A stretch of 64,000 nt of DNA from Lepidostoma basale (Eukaryota > Arthropoda > Insecta > Trichoptera > Lepidostomatidae). Shown here piece by piece: positions 46,145 through 57,237 of this stretch. Under the pieces are notes generated by a model that searched no databases, was not told where the DNA came from, and saw only the letters and a list, made by a program, of their open reading frames with translations. Each line of letters begins with the position of its first letter. Positions within the stretch are counted from its first letter, which is position 1. Made by a program: the position numbers and the translations under genes. Location: contig JAHDVF020000177.1 in assembly GCA_022606425.2 (NCBI GenBank), positions 1,116,001 to 1,180,000 of the forward strand, given 5' to 3'.

Positions 46145-46629
46145 TAATATGAAAGCATAAACAATTTTGGAATTTTAGATTGATTAGAAGAAGCCTTCCT
46201 TTTAATCAATTTTTTTTTCAGATCACGGTCGGTATTACCTATGGCTTAAATTGTATAATACTTAAACAAACAATTAAATTAAAACGCTTATTTGAAGGAT
46301 GTTATTGTCTGTTTTATCAGTTTTATCACTTGGATATGTATTTGCACATTTATTTATCTAAATTGATGCATTACTGAGGCGTCAATGCTACTGGTGTAAT
46401 AAAAATAGCAAATAATAATTGATTTCTAGTCTGTTGTCATACAAAATACATTTCGTCGAACGGCTTCATAAATTAAAGAAAAACGAACAAATTAAAACTA
46501 ATTATTTTTTGTGTATTAGTGTTAATTGAACCGTTTTTGGAGAAATCGTTAACTCATATATTTTTGTATTATAGAAAAAGTGTACCCAAATGCACATGAT
46601 TTATTAGTATTACCAACACCAACAATAAC
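46145..46629. other. Intron sequence
   Basis: Nothing recognised. Confidence 0.4.
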
Positions 46630-46712
46630 AAACCATCACGCCGTTTCTCTGGAAGGATAGGCAGAGAGAATGGACCGTCACTACTCAATCCTGACACACC
46701 TCATACCAGTGG
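46630..46712 (-). pseudogene. Family A LINE 3' tip
   Basis: CCATCACGCCGTTTCTC then GGCAGAGAGAATGGACCGTC, inverted. Confidence 0.55.
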
Positions 46713-46856
46713 TATATGAAATGAGGTAATTGTTTTTAGTTTCTGTAGAAATCCCTTACACTTTTCAAAGGTCGTGTCTTCCAAGATATTAATGTTCGTA
46801 TATGAAAATTAACGATAGAAGTTCATTGAAAATATCAAAAAAAAAAAAAAAAAGTG

Positions 46857-47010
46857 CATAGGGCCTCAAGGAACCGTCTCTACCCGACTCTATCGCATGC
46901 CTGATGCTTAACATCATCCCAAGTGAGGCCTGCTGCTTTAACCTCGTCCTGCGGTACTCTTCTCCAGGTGGCTCTAGGTCTGCCTCGCTTCTTATTTCCC
47001 CCCCATAGGG
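46857..47010 (-). pseudogene. LINE C-terminal tail, unassigned RTE/CR1-like family
   Basis: Minus: GNKKRGRPRATWRRVPQDEV, KAAGLTWDDVKHQACDRVG, a common LINE C-terminal signature. An A-run lies at 46841-46856. Confidence 0.65.
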
Positions 47011-47289
47011 ACTTCAACAACGCGTTGAAATTATTAAAATTTATTATCAAAATCAGTGCTCTGTTCGCCAATTTATGGCTTTCATGGCCGTCCACAATAC
47101 GTCGATTAATGCATAAATTGAGACAACCGGATCAATTGTCGATGAAGCAGTGCCTGTATGTCAAAAAAACGCACGATCAACAAAGAAAATTTATAGCAAT
47201 GGTTGTTATATTTAATTTCAAAGTTCGAGCGCTCTTAATGAAAAACCCTTTATTATAAAGAAAATTTTAATAATTTTCAAATCTTATAT

Positions 47290-47812
47290 AAGCTAGAATG
47301 GCAGTGCACAATGGTGTTCTTCTACCGACCCTTATGTATGGAAGCGAAGCATGGAACTGGCAAAAGAAGGATGAAACTAGAATAAATGCAGTAGAAATGA
47401 GATCTCTTAGACGAATGTGTGGATACTCTGTGTATGATGAGTGTCGAATGAAAATATAAGAAGTGAATGCGGTGCGAATGATGGTGTCATGAACAAAATA
47501 ATGAAAGGATCATTAAGATGGTTTGGACATATTGAAAGAATGAATGAAGAAAGAATGGTAAAAAAATTATATGCTAATGATGTAAATGGAACCAGAAATA
47601 GAGGAAGACCGAGGAAAACGTGGCACGATCAAATAAATCAAATATTGAATGTCGGCCATGTGAGGAGTCAGAGAAATCGACGCGCGTGCATGACACGATG
47701 TATAAATGTTGAGGAAGCGAGAGAAATATGTCAGGAAAGAAAAGTGTGGCAGTCCATTCTTTCTGCCTACCCCTTCGGGGAGACGGCGTGATGGTTAGTT
47801 AGTTAGTTAGTT
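47290..47812 (+). pseudogene. RTE-like LINE 3' end, family A (well preserved)
   Basis: Two frames joined near 47440: HNGVLLPTLMYGSEAWNWQK, MRSLRRMCGYSVYDE, then GSLRWFGHIERMNEERMVKK, RNRGRPRKTWHDQINQILN, ARSQ-like basic stretch, RACMTRCINVEEAREICQE, and SILSAYPFGE, followed by GGCGTGATGG and (TTAG)n. One frameshift only. Confidence 0.85.
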
Positions 47813-48094
47813 CAAATCTTATACTGATAATTTGATTTAGTTGTAAGCCTACGTATGTATTCTGTTGCAAAATATTCACTAATGAACATTTTAATGACCT
47901 TGCCCACCAGACGAGTTTGATGGCTTAGTTTCTTATTAGCAGCGTTGTGATGAAATACATGTCAAGGTGCCACGGCCAGAATAAAGGACGTTCAATCAAT
48001 ATTTGGTTTATTATTCCGAATGAGTGTAGAATCGGCCATCGGAACCACCTAGCGAATTCATAATATTTAATTTGGAAATTATACAATGAAAGTT

Positions 48095-48960
48095 ACGAAA
48101 GTCACAATGGAGTTGTAGTACCAACAATAATGAATGGAAGTGAAGCACGGAACTGGCAGAAGAAGGATGAAAGCAGAATAAATACGGCATATACGAGATC
48201 TCTTAGACGTATGTGTAGTAAAATGATGTACGATAGAATTTCAAATGCTAATATAATGGTGATTTACCTATATTAATGTAGAACTGAAGAAAGTATTACA
48301 AATAAAATTATGAAAGAATCACTGCATTGGTTTGGAAATATGGAACGCATGGATGAAAGAAAAATGGTTAATAAAGTATACGTGAACGATGTGAATCGTG
48401 GGAGACCGAGGAAAACTTCGCATGATCAAATTAATAAAATGTTCGTATAAAGCATTCACTTTGTTGTAAGACATTTAAATATTTTTTATTATTTGTCTTT
48501 AAAACCAATAAAAAATAAAATAATAACACTGCACTTTGTTTCTCACCACTATGCGGTTATTTTAATTGCCGACTAGTTTCGCTTGTACCCAAGCTTCCTC
48601 AGGGCTTCGTCATAACAGGAATAACTGTTATTCGTAATAACTGTTATTACGAAGCCCTGAGGAAGCTTGGGTACAAGCGAAACTAGTCGGCAATTAAAAT
48701 AACCGCATAGTGGTGAAAAACAAAGTGCAGTGTTTTTATTTTATTTTATTTCAAAAACAAATAATATTTTTTTTTTATAATAATTAATAAAATTTTAAAG
48801 GTTGGCCATGTTAGAAGTTGGAAGAATCAACGTGCGTTTATGACTTGCTGTATGAATTTGGAGGACGTTAGAGAGGTGTCAAGATCGAGTAGTGTGGCGT
48901 TCATTATCTCTGCCTACCCGTCCGGAGAAACGGCGTGATGGTTTGTTGTTGTTGTTGTTA
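48095..48960 (+). pseudogene. Family A LINE 3' end, split by an HH-2 insertion
   Basis: Left part 48095-48443 (NGVVVPTIMNGSEARNWQKK ... GRPRKTSHDQINKM) and right part 48782-48960 (VGHVRSWKNQRAFMTCCMN ... ISAYPSGETA, tail (GTT)n). The two rejoin exactly across the 15-bp duplication. Confidence 0.8.
48444..48781. mobile_element. HH-2 foldback element with target duplication
   Basis: 338-bp insertion flanked by AATTAATAAAATGTT (48429-48443) and AATTAATAAAATTTT (48782-48796). It contains a nearly perfect 206-bp palindrome (48527-48732). Plus core 48657-48688: CTGAGGA, A, stem II GCTTG-GGTA-CAAGC, GAA, palindrome ACTAGT, C. The minus core at 48571-48603 is identical. Stem I can form from GCC/GGC plus the more distant GTTAT/ATAAC. 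No coding capacity. Confidence 0.8.
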
Positions 48961-49195
48961 AGCTACTAATCTCATTTTCTTCATCAACCCTTTACCACCA
49001 AGTTGTCCTTTACCCCTCCCGCAATCAATGCGGATAAAAAAAAATCCTTCCCGATAGCCCACTACGTACTCCGCCAAACAAAATGGATGCTATTTCCTAC
49101 CACACAGACGTTAGAAGAATAGCCATTAGAGCTGAACCTCTGTAAGCCAGAAGATCCAAATCCAAGTCCATTTATTTGTGGATTACACCGCGCTG
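48961..49195 (+). pseudogene. Jockey-type LINE 3' end
   Basis: Shares AATAGCCA(T/C)(T/A)AGAGCTGAACC-type sequence and CTGTAAGCCAGAAGATCC with 56490-56560. Confidence 0.55.
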
Positions 49196-49947
49196 GTATT
49201 CTGGTATACTTATTATAGCTCGTAATTGTAGCAACTTCTCTATGTACTATTCATTTGCATGGTTCATTCGATGGATAACACAATTATACTCGTATATCAA
49301 TTTTACGAATATGTTTTAAAAGTCGGAACACCCTTATTTCCCGCGTAAAGTTATTATTCAAATCAATGCATCCTCTATAATCTCACAGATCGCGCAGTGA
49401 TAGAAAAACCAGACTATCTGGTTGGATATTTATTTTATTTGCAACCTCGTGTGCCACAGTCTTTTATTGTCGATAGGTACATGGAGTTCGTTTAATATGT
49501 GGAGAACAAATTATTAAAAAAGAAAACAGAGAATTAATAGAAGACGAGCTGGATGGTCAAATAAAACCCGTTAGAAAATGCAATTCGTCTAATTAGCGGA
49601 AATAATATAATGTTTGAAACTATAAACATTACATTGCGATATGCTATAGTAATCATAAATACAAGAATGTAATGTTTTTAATTTAATCTCGTTATCCATA
49701 ATCTCGGAAATCCATCTCGTGTGATAAGTTACATTCGAACATGATCGCTTTTGAAATCGACACATGGTCAAAAGGAAAATACTCTAAATATTGTCATGTA
49801 TTCAGCCTCATTAGGATCGTACTCGTTCATATATTACAATGTCAATGCATTCTTTCAAATCGGCGATTTATGTTTTTATGATTGTATTATAATATCGATG
49901 TTGTTAAAAATAATACAATACTTTAAGGACTTCTGGCTTGCATATTA
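49196..49947. other. Intron sequence
   Basis: Nothing recognised. Confidence 0.4.
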
Positions 49948-49949
49948 TA

Positions 49950-50464
49950 CAAGTGACTCAAAAGAAAGTTTATATTTAGTGGATCGATTAAAAAAAAGGA
50001 AACCGTTTTTGGAAAAAATATTTTTATTATTAAAGTACAGTCCAAATGTAAACCTTTGCGATCGCGGCACTCATTTTGTCGAACAGTAAAATTTCTTATG
50101 ACGGCTCGGCAGGTAGACTCCGTGATGGCTGTCATTTCGAATATATTATTTCAAACACGCCAGGGATGTCACTTTATTGGCGTAAACTTAAGATTTGAGA
50201 TAATTCCACAGGAAAATGTCCATAAGGCTAAATCAGGACTGCGTGGAGGACAATTTATGTCGCCTCTCCTGGAGATCAATTTGAGAGGGAAAATTTCACG
50301 AATTCGTGGCAGAGACGTATTGGACTGTGTGATGTTGCTTCGTCCTACTGGAACCATATTCTTTGGTTATGCCAGAAAAGTTTTGCAATTCAGGCACCAA
50401 GAAGTCTTCTAACATCTCCACATAACGCTCTGAATTCAAACATAAACTTTCTTTTGCGACACCT
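49950..50464 (-). mobile_element. mariner-like element remnant
   Basis: Flanked by TA (49948-49949; 50465-50466). Inverted ends share CAAAAGAAAGTTTAT with about 25 of 29 matching positions. The minus strand has transposase C-terminal pieces: QYVSATNS, LISRRGDINCPPRSPDLAL, IFLWNYLKS, then TCRAVIRNFTVRQNECRDRK and GLHLD. These match the known NWPPRSPDLTPLDFFLWG-type mariner segment. Frameshifted and deleted. Confidence 0.8.
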
Positions 50465-50779
50465 TATACGAGTATATGAATGTTTTTACAAGAGACAAAC
50501 ACTTTATATTTTTATTTGTACAACTACGAATTTAACGTACCTAGTAAAAATATTCATAAGTATTGAATGTAATTACGCGTGCGTATGTACTACCTATATA
50601 AAATCAACTTATCCCATTAATTTTGGATCACTTTGTGTAAACATACATACCAGGATTTCCATTAAATGTTTGTCAAGCCAGAAAAACATGTTTTTGTGCA
50701 TTAAATAGCAATTCAAAACTTATGATTTTATTTTTAGCTAGATACCAGAAATCGTGTATTTATATTAATTGATTGTATT

Positions 50780-51215
50780 TGTTGCACTCGAATATAGAGA
50801 CATGCATTTATAAAACATGCATCAGGCCCATAATGACATACCTACGGAATCGAACGAGAGCAGACACTGTCAGAACCAAACATCTCTTAAAAGTAGCAGA
50901 AATGAGAACATTGCGACCTATTGTGGGGAGAACCCTTAGAAATAGGATACCCAATGGAGAAATTCGCAAATCCTGTAAAATTGAAGACATAGTGAGATGG
51001 AGTAGGCAGAGAAGATGATTCTGGAGGGACCACATCGAGAGAATGGATCCAGCGAGAATTCCTAATATCGTGATGCACGAGACTCCATAGGGCCGTCGAC
51101 CACCAGGACAACCACCAAATTGATGGAGAGAAGGCTGGTCGTCTTCATCACAGGAAGAAAGTTGATATCCTGCATAAACAGATCGCAAGATCTACAATCA
51201 GAAGAAGAAGAAGAA
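50780..51215 (+). pseudogene. RTE-like LINE 3' end, family B
   Basis: CIYKTCIRPIMTYL, TVRTKHLLKVAEMRTL, IEDIVRWSRQRR then a stop, FWRDHIERMDPARIP, GRRPPGQPP, ending in (GAA)n. Confidence 0.75.
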
Positions 51216-51349
51216 TATAGAAAACATGTCATAGAAGTATTGATTGAGAAGTATTGATTAAGAAGTATTTCATTTAGCAAAAATTAAATAATTATTTTTC
51301 GTGATTTAAACGCTATTTTTTACAATATTGAGTTTTTCGATCTCGACAG

Positions 51350-51515
51350 GTTTTATACAATAATTAATATGAATGAAAACGTCTGTTTTCTAGGAGTTTT
51401 ATTATATTTTAGATGGAATGACATGTTTGGCCCTTCTAAAGCATTATCAAATGTCATTCTATCTATAATATAATAAAACTCCTAGAAGACAGGCGTTTTC
51501 ATTAATATTAATTAT
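51350..51515. repeat. HH-4 foldback
   Basis: AATGAAAACGTCTGTTTTCT at the left and AGACAGGCGTTTTCATTAAT at the right are inverted; centre GGAATGACATGTTTGGCCC with CATTATCAAATGTCATTC. Confidence 0.6.
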
Positions 51516-51544
51516 TTAATATGGATATTATTGGATATTATTGT

Positions 51545-51640
51545 TCAAGAAACAATCAATTAGGTTTGAAACCTTCATCATCGGGATACATACTTAATCG
51601 TTCTCCCAATGATGAAGATATAATTAAATAAACTTGATTA
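51545..51640. repeat. HH-6 foldback, decayed
   Basis: AAACCTTCATCATCGGGATA and TTCTCCCAATGATGAAGATA are inverted. The minus strand keeps CGATGA,T,GAAGGTTT...AAACCT. Confidence 0.45.
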
Positions 51641-51679
51641 ACTGTTCAAACAAAAAAACTTTGTTATAAACATTGATTA

Positions 51680-51745
51680 TATTTTGTCGCGGCAGCTGTT
51701 TCGCTAACCAATGTTAGCATCGTCAGGTCTTACAATCAACTAAAA
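51680..51745 (-). repeat. HH-1 half-element with compensatory stem II change
   Basis: Minus core 51691-51726: CTGACGA, T, stem II GCTAAC-ATTG-GTTAGC, GAAAC, AGCTGCC. Relative to 15968-16003 both sides of the third stem II pair have changed (C-G to U-A), keeping the pairing. Confidence 0.65.
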
Positions 51746-51894
51746 AATACACCAGAAAGGCAGTTTATGGTATATACAATATTATTAGGAAGCGAAGACA
51801 CTACACACAATATAATCAAATAGTTTTACTGAAATCTCTTGATGGAAGTTCATTTGAAATAATAATTAAATTAAATGATGTTTTAACTACTTCC

Positions 51895-51965
51895 ACTTTT
51901 GTCTCTATTTCGACAGCGACCGGTTTCGCCAGGCTCGCTGGCATCGACAGACTGGTCTGTAATTA
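51895..51965 (-). repeat. HH-5 half-element
   Basis: Minus core 51918-51950: CTGTCGA, T, stem II GCCAG-CGAGC-CTGGC, GAA, palindrome ACCGGT, C, then GCTGTCG that can pair with upstream CAGT as stem I. Confidence 0.6.
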
Positions 51966-52655
51966 ATAATAATAATAAATCGTTATTATGGAATTCTATA
52001 GTGATAATGCCAAGTTGATATTAAAAAAAATCGCCATTAAATTAAAATAAAATAAAGATGTTTTTTATTGTAGAAATACATAAAAATTTCTCTTGTGTTG
52101 ACTCACTCTATTAACTGACACGAATGTTAATTGTCGATCCAATGAAAGTCCTTCAGATGACTGTGTGTCACAGATTCGCACTTCTGAATTGTATTGAGAC
52201 CTTCTGAATTTTGTGAAAATCTCTCTGAGGTCAAATATTGACATTGCGAGATATTGCACATTGATGAAATCTGTAAATATTGCAATTTTCTTAGACATCA
52301 GTGCATTCGATTATACGAGTACGACTTCGATAACTTTCGACTATTTATGACAAATCTGTATAACTTAGCGTTGTATGAAATATTTAAAATTCGTAGCTAT
52401 TATCAACTTCTTATAAATAATAGTACTAGAATTTTCTTTATTATTTACCTAGATTATTATTTAATAAAAATAAATCAATCTAGAGTTAATAAATTCAAAT
52501 GCAATGATTGCTTATCCTTTTATACTCGTATATAGGAATAAAATTACGCGTTACATTTTATAGAATAAAAAAGCAGATAAGATGATTATAATTTTTTTTC
52601 AGTAATCGATAACCACCTCTTTGTAAAAACGTAAAACAAAAATAACGAAAATCAA
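51966..52655. other. Intron sequence
   Basis: Nothing recognised. Confidence 0.4.
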
Positions 52656-52659
52656 ATTT

Positions 52660-52790
52660 TGAGAAGGAATGAGCAGAGTTGAGAATCTGTTCCAAGTGGC
52701 GCAGAACAGAGATGCTTTCGCTGCAGTGATCGCCAACGTTGAGGAGATCTGGCATGCCACCAGTAGAAGAAGATGATTCAAATTTTACAC
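52660..52790 (+). pseudogene. LINE 3' terminus, family D
   Basis: MSRVENLFQVAQNRDAFAAV, IANVEEIWHATSRRR then TGA; related to 18020-18165. Confidence 0.6.
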
Positions 52791-53565
52791 ATTAATAAAA
52801 ATAAATATCCTTTCAATGTCAGCAACCAAATTAATTGTATTTCATGCCCAATGTTCGATACGTTCCCATTGCCCTACAATCGTATTTATATAACCTCTTG
52901 ACTTAAGTCCATCCCTTTCATTTAGTATATAAATTACGATTTTTTATCATTCTTTGTTATTAATATTTGTATTCCGAAGTAGGATGATAACCATCCCATG
53001 CATGTCAAAAAAGGGCGTAATACAGTAATGAAAATACAATATTTTAAACAGTTATTCAAATGCGAATCCGCAACACGAATTGAAGGCGAATACCGAAGAA
53101 ACATGTTTATTTTATTATCGAAATGTACTGTCGTCGTGTCGTCGTACATAAAGAATTGAACAAACCCTTTAAGACCTGTTTTCTTAATTTACGTCTTCCA
53201 ACATGTTAGAATGTGCATGCATACATAAAGCATAGTTTACAATAACCGTTCGTAATGTGTTAGTACAAATTTCACTCGCAATACTTTCTCTTAAAACACA
53301 TTACTTTTGCATGAATCCACTTAATCTAATAGGATTCTAGGAAAATCTTACGTGTTATGATTGGATAGCTCTGCTTTAACCACACTATAGTTAGTACTTA
53401 CTCCGCAATGAATAAATTGTAAAATAGAATTAACATTAATAACGAATATATCGAATGATTCTTCTCTCTAATTTCAGCTTTACGGTGTGTTCTAATGAAG
53501 AGAGTGATTATTTCCAAAACAACACTATGATTGTATAAAATAAGAAACGCATAACACTTGATTGA
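52791..53565. other. Intron sequence
   Basis: Nothing recognised. Confidence 0.4.
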
Positions 53566-53569
53566 ACGC

Positions 53570-54060
53570 GAAGTTCTCCTTAATAAATGGTGGCAAACAT
53601 TAAAAACTAAAGTATGTGGCTCGTGTGTCTTGAAAGTGAGGACATATGGCCTGGAAACCACGTCCCTCACTGCCAGAAGCTTACAAAGGATTAGGTTGTT
53701 CAGCAAGCAATGGAAAAACACATGCTGGGCGTCAGTTCTTGCAATAAAATTAGAATTGAATAGATAAGACGTCGAACAAAGGTTACCGATATCGCAGAAA
53801 GAACAGCAAAGCTAAATAGGCAGTGGGCGGGGCATGTGGCGAGAATGAGCTCAAGTGGTCACCTAGAATCCTGAAGTGGAGGCCTTGGAACAACAGAAGA
53901 GGAATAAAAAGACCACAGAAAAAGTGGACGGATGATGTTATCCAACTTGCGGTTCGTAGGTGGCAGCCCTTGATGGAGTTTATCTTGGAGGAAAATAGAA
54001 ATCTTGGAGGAGTTTAGAAGAAGCCTATATCTATCAGTGGAGAAAAATTGGCTAAAAAGA
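53570..54060 (+). pseudogene. RTE-like LINE 3' end, family C
   Basis: LKTKVCGSCVLKVRTYGLET, then after frameshifts KVTDIAERTAKLNRQWAGHV and KRPQKKWTDDVIQLAVRRWQ. Confidence 0.7.
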
Positions 54061-54780
54061 AGAATAAACATTGAAAATTGTCCGTCTCAAAACTATGCAC
54101 AATTACTATTAGAGGAATAAAGGTTCACGTATAAAGTATAATGCAGTATCATTTAAAACATTGTTTACAAAACGTTGCATGAGAATCTAAATGGAATATA
54201 CCATCCATATAATTTTTATTAGACTATAGAAAAACAACGGTTAGATCTCTTATATTTTATTATAAATTTAAATCATCTACATTAGTTGCATTTAGATACT
54301 ATTATAATTCGAACTGAAAATACTTTATTTTCATATATTAACAATGGGCTCGCACGAAATATCATTTGTCAGATACTCAAAAAATACGATTTAACAATTG
54401 AATCCATTGACATAAATCAGAGTCATAAATATCGATAAATTTAATTATCTTTCGTGGTCTAGATATCACCTGCATTTAAAACTGAACCTTTCTGTATATT
54501 TGATTTGTCGGTTTCAAAAGGGATTATTAAAATAAATAAAGATTTTATGGTGAATCATGCCCGATGTTAAAACGTTGTGAAATTAGCTGTTATAAAACCA
54601 CCTGATACCACACAATACCAGTTTGAAAATCAAACAATACTGTATTGTTATTAATTGAGTGAATACTCATTTCTTCGCTGGCATATTTACAAAAATTAAC
54701 ATAAAATTCATCCACCGTAATCTACAACATCACATATACAAATATGAAGCTAAATTGATTATCACTTCACGAAAATAAAT
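54061..54780. other. Intron sequence
   Basis: Nothing recognised. Confidence 0.4.
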
Positions 54781-54782
54781 TA

Positions 54783-56078
54783 GGGGTGACCGGGGCTTGT
54801 AGGCGAAGGGGCAGGTAGGCGAACGGCCATTTAAATTTTAGTTTATGAACTCTCCGCAAGGAGACCAAGTCGTAATCGTCGGTTATTCTAATGCACATCT
54901 GTCATTTAACTGGCGGACAGATCAGTTGTGTGTGTGTGCTCCTGTGTCAAAAAACGTGTTTTATGCTAACGTAAGTAAATATTTTGTGTTCTACTTTATT
55001 GTCTATATCTCAGTTACCACTTAACATATCCGCAATGTAATAACATTATTTAAATAAACACAGTATTACCTACATTACGGTTAAGTTGTTTTTTTAATCA
55101 TCCATCTTATATGGGTGGAATATTAGGAATTAATGGAAATTTCGGTTTGGGGCAAGTTGGCGAATCTTGTCCGGGGCTAGTTGGCGAATTCGCTTACTTA
55201 TCCCGAAGGTGGTTTTATGTGCAATAATTTGATTTGCTTTATATTATTTTACAGTTTAATTGAACTTATAATTATGAGAACCTACAAAAGAAAAATGAAA
55301 AAGGGGAAAACCACGAAAGATGACATGTTGAGAGCTGTGAAAGTATTCATAGAAAGCAAAAGATCAATTAGAAGAGTTACTATGGATTTTGGAATCGCTG
55401 AACGCACACTAAACCGATATTGCTCAAAAATAAATGTCGATGATCCCAATTAGGAAACAATAATTGTTGTTGGATACAAAAAAATTAAACAGGTAGGTAC
55501 TTACATAAATAAATAATTATTTTTAATTAAAATTAATAGATTTCGTAAATTAAAACTGTATATTTTCGACAGATATTCAATGCTCAAGAAGAAACACTGT
55601 TTGAAGAGTATATAAAAAAATGTGCCGACATTTATTATGGCTTGTCCCCGAAGGAAGTGAGAAAACTTGCTTGGCAGTATGCAGTACATCTGAAAAAAGC
55701 AATTTATTTAAAAAGCTTCTTATTTACCTGTTTTATTAGATATTAGTATAATAATTGAACCTATGTTTTTCACTTTTTTTAATAAATGTTTTTTTTTGCA
55801 ATAAATCGTACTTTTATTTGGACCCCAAATGTTCTCGCCTACCTGCCCCATACTGTTCGCCAACTAACCCCTAGCATGGGGTAAGTAGGCGAACTCGAAT
55901 TACTTTACTAAAACATCCCTAAAATATTAAATAAAGTGAAATAGTACTTTTTTTACATGTAGAAATACTCCTAATTGATTGACCGTGTAAATCAATACCA
56001 TATTCTCCATCTTAATAATTTGGTTATGTTTTTATTAACAAAAACACTAAAAGTTCGCCTACTAGCCCCGGTCTCCCC
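54783..56078 (+). mobile_element. pogo-like (Tc1/mariner superfamily) element, internally deleted
   Basis: Flanked by TA (54781-54782; 56079-56080). The inverted ends GGGGTGACCGGGGCTTGTAG and (from the right) GGGGAGACCGGGGCTAGTAG differ at 2 of 20 positions. A GGGGC-(N3)-GT(A/T)GGCGAA-type motif occurs about eight times near both ends. It encodes only the DNA-binding part of a transposase. Confidence 0.8.
55181..55740 (+). pseudogene. pogo-like transposase N-terminus (two HTH segments)
   Basis: First segment: RTYKRKMKKGKTTKDDML, VKVFIESKRSIRRVTMDFGI, AERTLNRYCSKI (psq-type helix-turn-helix), then an in-frame TAG at 55450 and IIVVGYKKIKQ. A plausible intron (AACAG|GTAGGT to TTTCGACAG, ending near 55572) leads to [40 protein letters not shown] (CENP-B-type helix-turn-helix). 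The DDE catalytic domain is missing. Confidence 0.7.
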
Positions 56079-56109
56079 TACCTAATCAACGTTTCGAGGT
56101 AACATAATT

Positions 56110-56580
56110 CAAATATTAGATGATTCTATCAATTGATCAATAGACTCAGCCCCAATCTGGGGCTATGCAGCTTCGATTTACGAAAACTCCAAATCCTGCA
56201 AAATAAAGCTAACCGTTTATCGCTTGGTGCGCCTTCGGACACCAGGATCACACAGCTGCACCTAGAATCGGGAATCCCGATGGTAGATTAATTCATTCTG
56301 AAACTTGCCGAACGTTTTTACAAAGGACTCCCTTCACATCCTAACCCCACAATAAAAGACCTCTCAAATACCCAACACCTCCAGCCGCCAAAAGTGCCCA
56401 AAATCGATCCTCCATCAGAGGAACACTCCGGGCCACACGAATCATGCCCCCGCAAAAACGAACAACCCACCAAATCACCTTCCATCAATGTTCCCATCAG
56501 ACGTAAGAGGAATAGCCACAATAGCTGAACCTCTGTAAGCCAGAAGATCCAAGTCCATGTCCAAGTCCAAGTCAATGAGA
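56110..56580 (+). pseudogene. Jockey-type LINE C-terminal end
   Basis: Frames together read WGYAASIYEN, LQNKANRLSLGAPSDTRI, LHLESGIPMVD, KLAERFYKGLPSHPNPTIKD, then a proline-rich tail and CTGTAAGCCAGAAGATCC. Confidence 0.75.
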
Positions 56581-57235
56581 CTCACATCTATCAATCTTCT
56601 TTCATGCATAGTATTCTCAAATATCACATTTTTGCGAGGCCTTACCTATCCGCGTTTTATATAATATGATGTTCATTGTTTGTGGTCTGACAGTTCATTT
56701 GAATCAAATTAGGAATGATTGTACGAAAATTTTGATTTCAGAATTTTTGAAAGTTTAATTTCGAAAGTCTTAGAATGTTATTTGAACTCTTAACATATTA
56801 TATTTTATCTACATATTATTAGACGGTATCGTACGTTGAAATCTTTTAATTTAAATATTACATACTTACGAACACTTTGATGATAATTGATACATTAAGA
56901 GTCTAATGCTCAGATTTAAAAATAACTTCTAAAAATTTACGTGTTCGTTTTACCCTACCAACGAAATAACATTGGCAGTGAGAGTATTAGTTAATGGTGT
57001 CTTAATATTTATTATATTTCATTGTGAGCGAATATGGAGATTTAGATAAAAAAAAATATATTTAAATTTATATAAACATATATAAAGAAATACACATATA
57101 AAAAAATCACCTGTTTTTGTACATCTGTGCTACAAAACAACGTTCTTTATTACTGTAGATTATTTTTTAATACTCGTACATCATACAAAGTAAATCCTTG
57201 GGTTATAAATATTGTTTATACCTAAGTAGGTACAC
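56581..57235. other. Intron sequence
   Basis: Nothing recognised. Confidence 0.4.
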
Positions 57236-57237
57236 CG

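Noticed and set aside
50056..50412. 118-codon plus-strand open frame
   Set aside because: Antisense shadow of the mariner transposase remnant, whose family motifs read on the minus strand.
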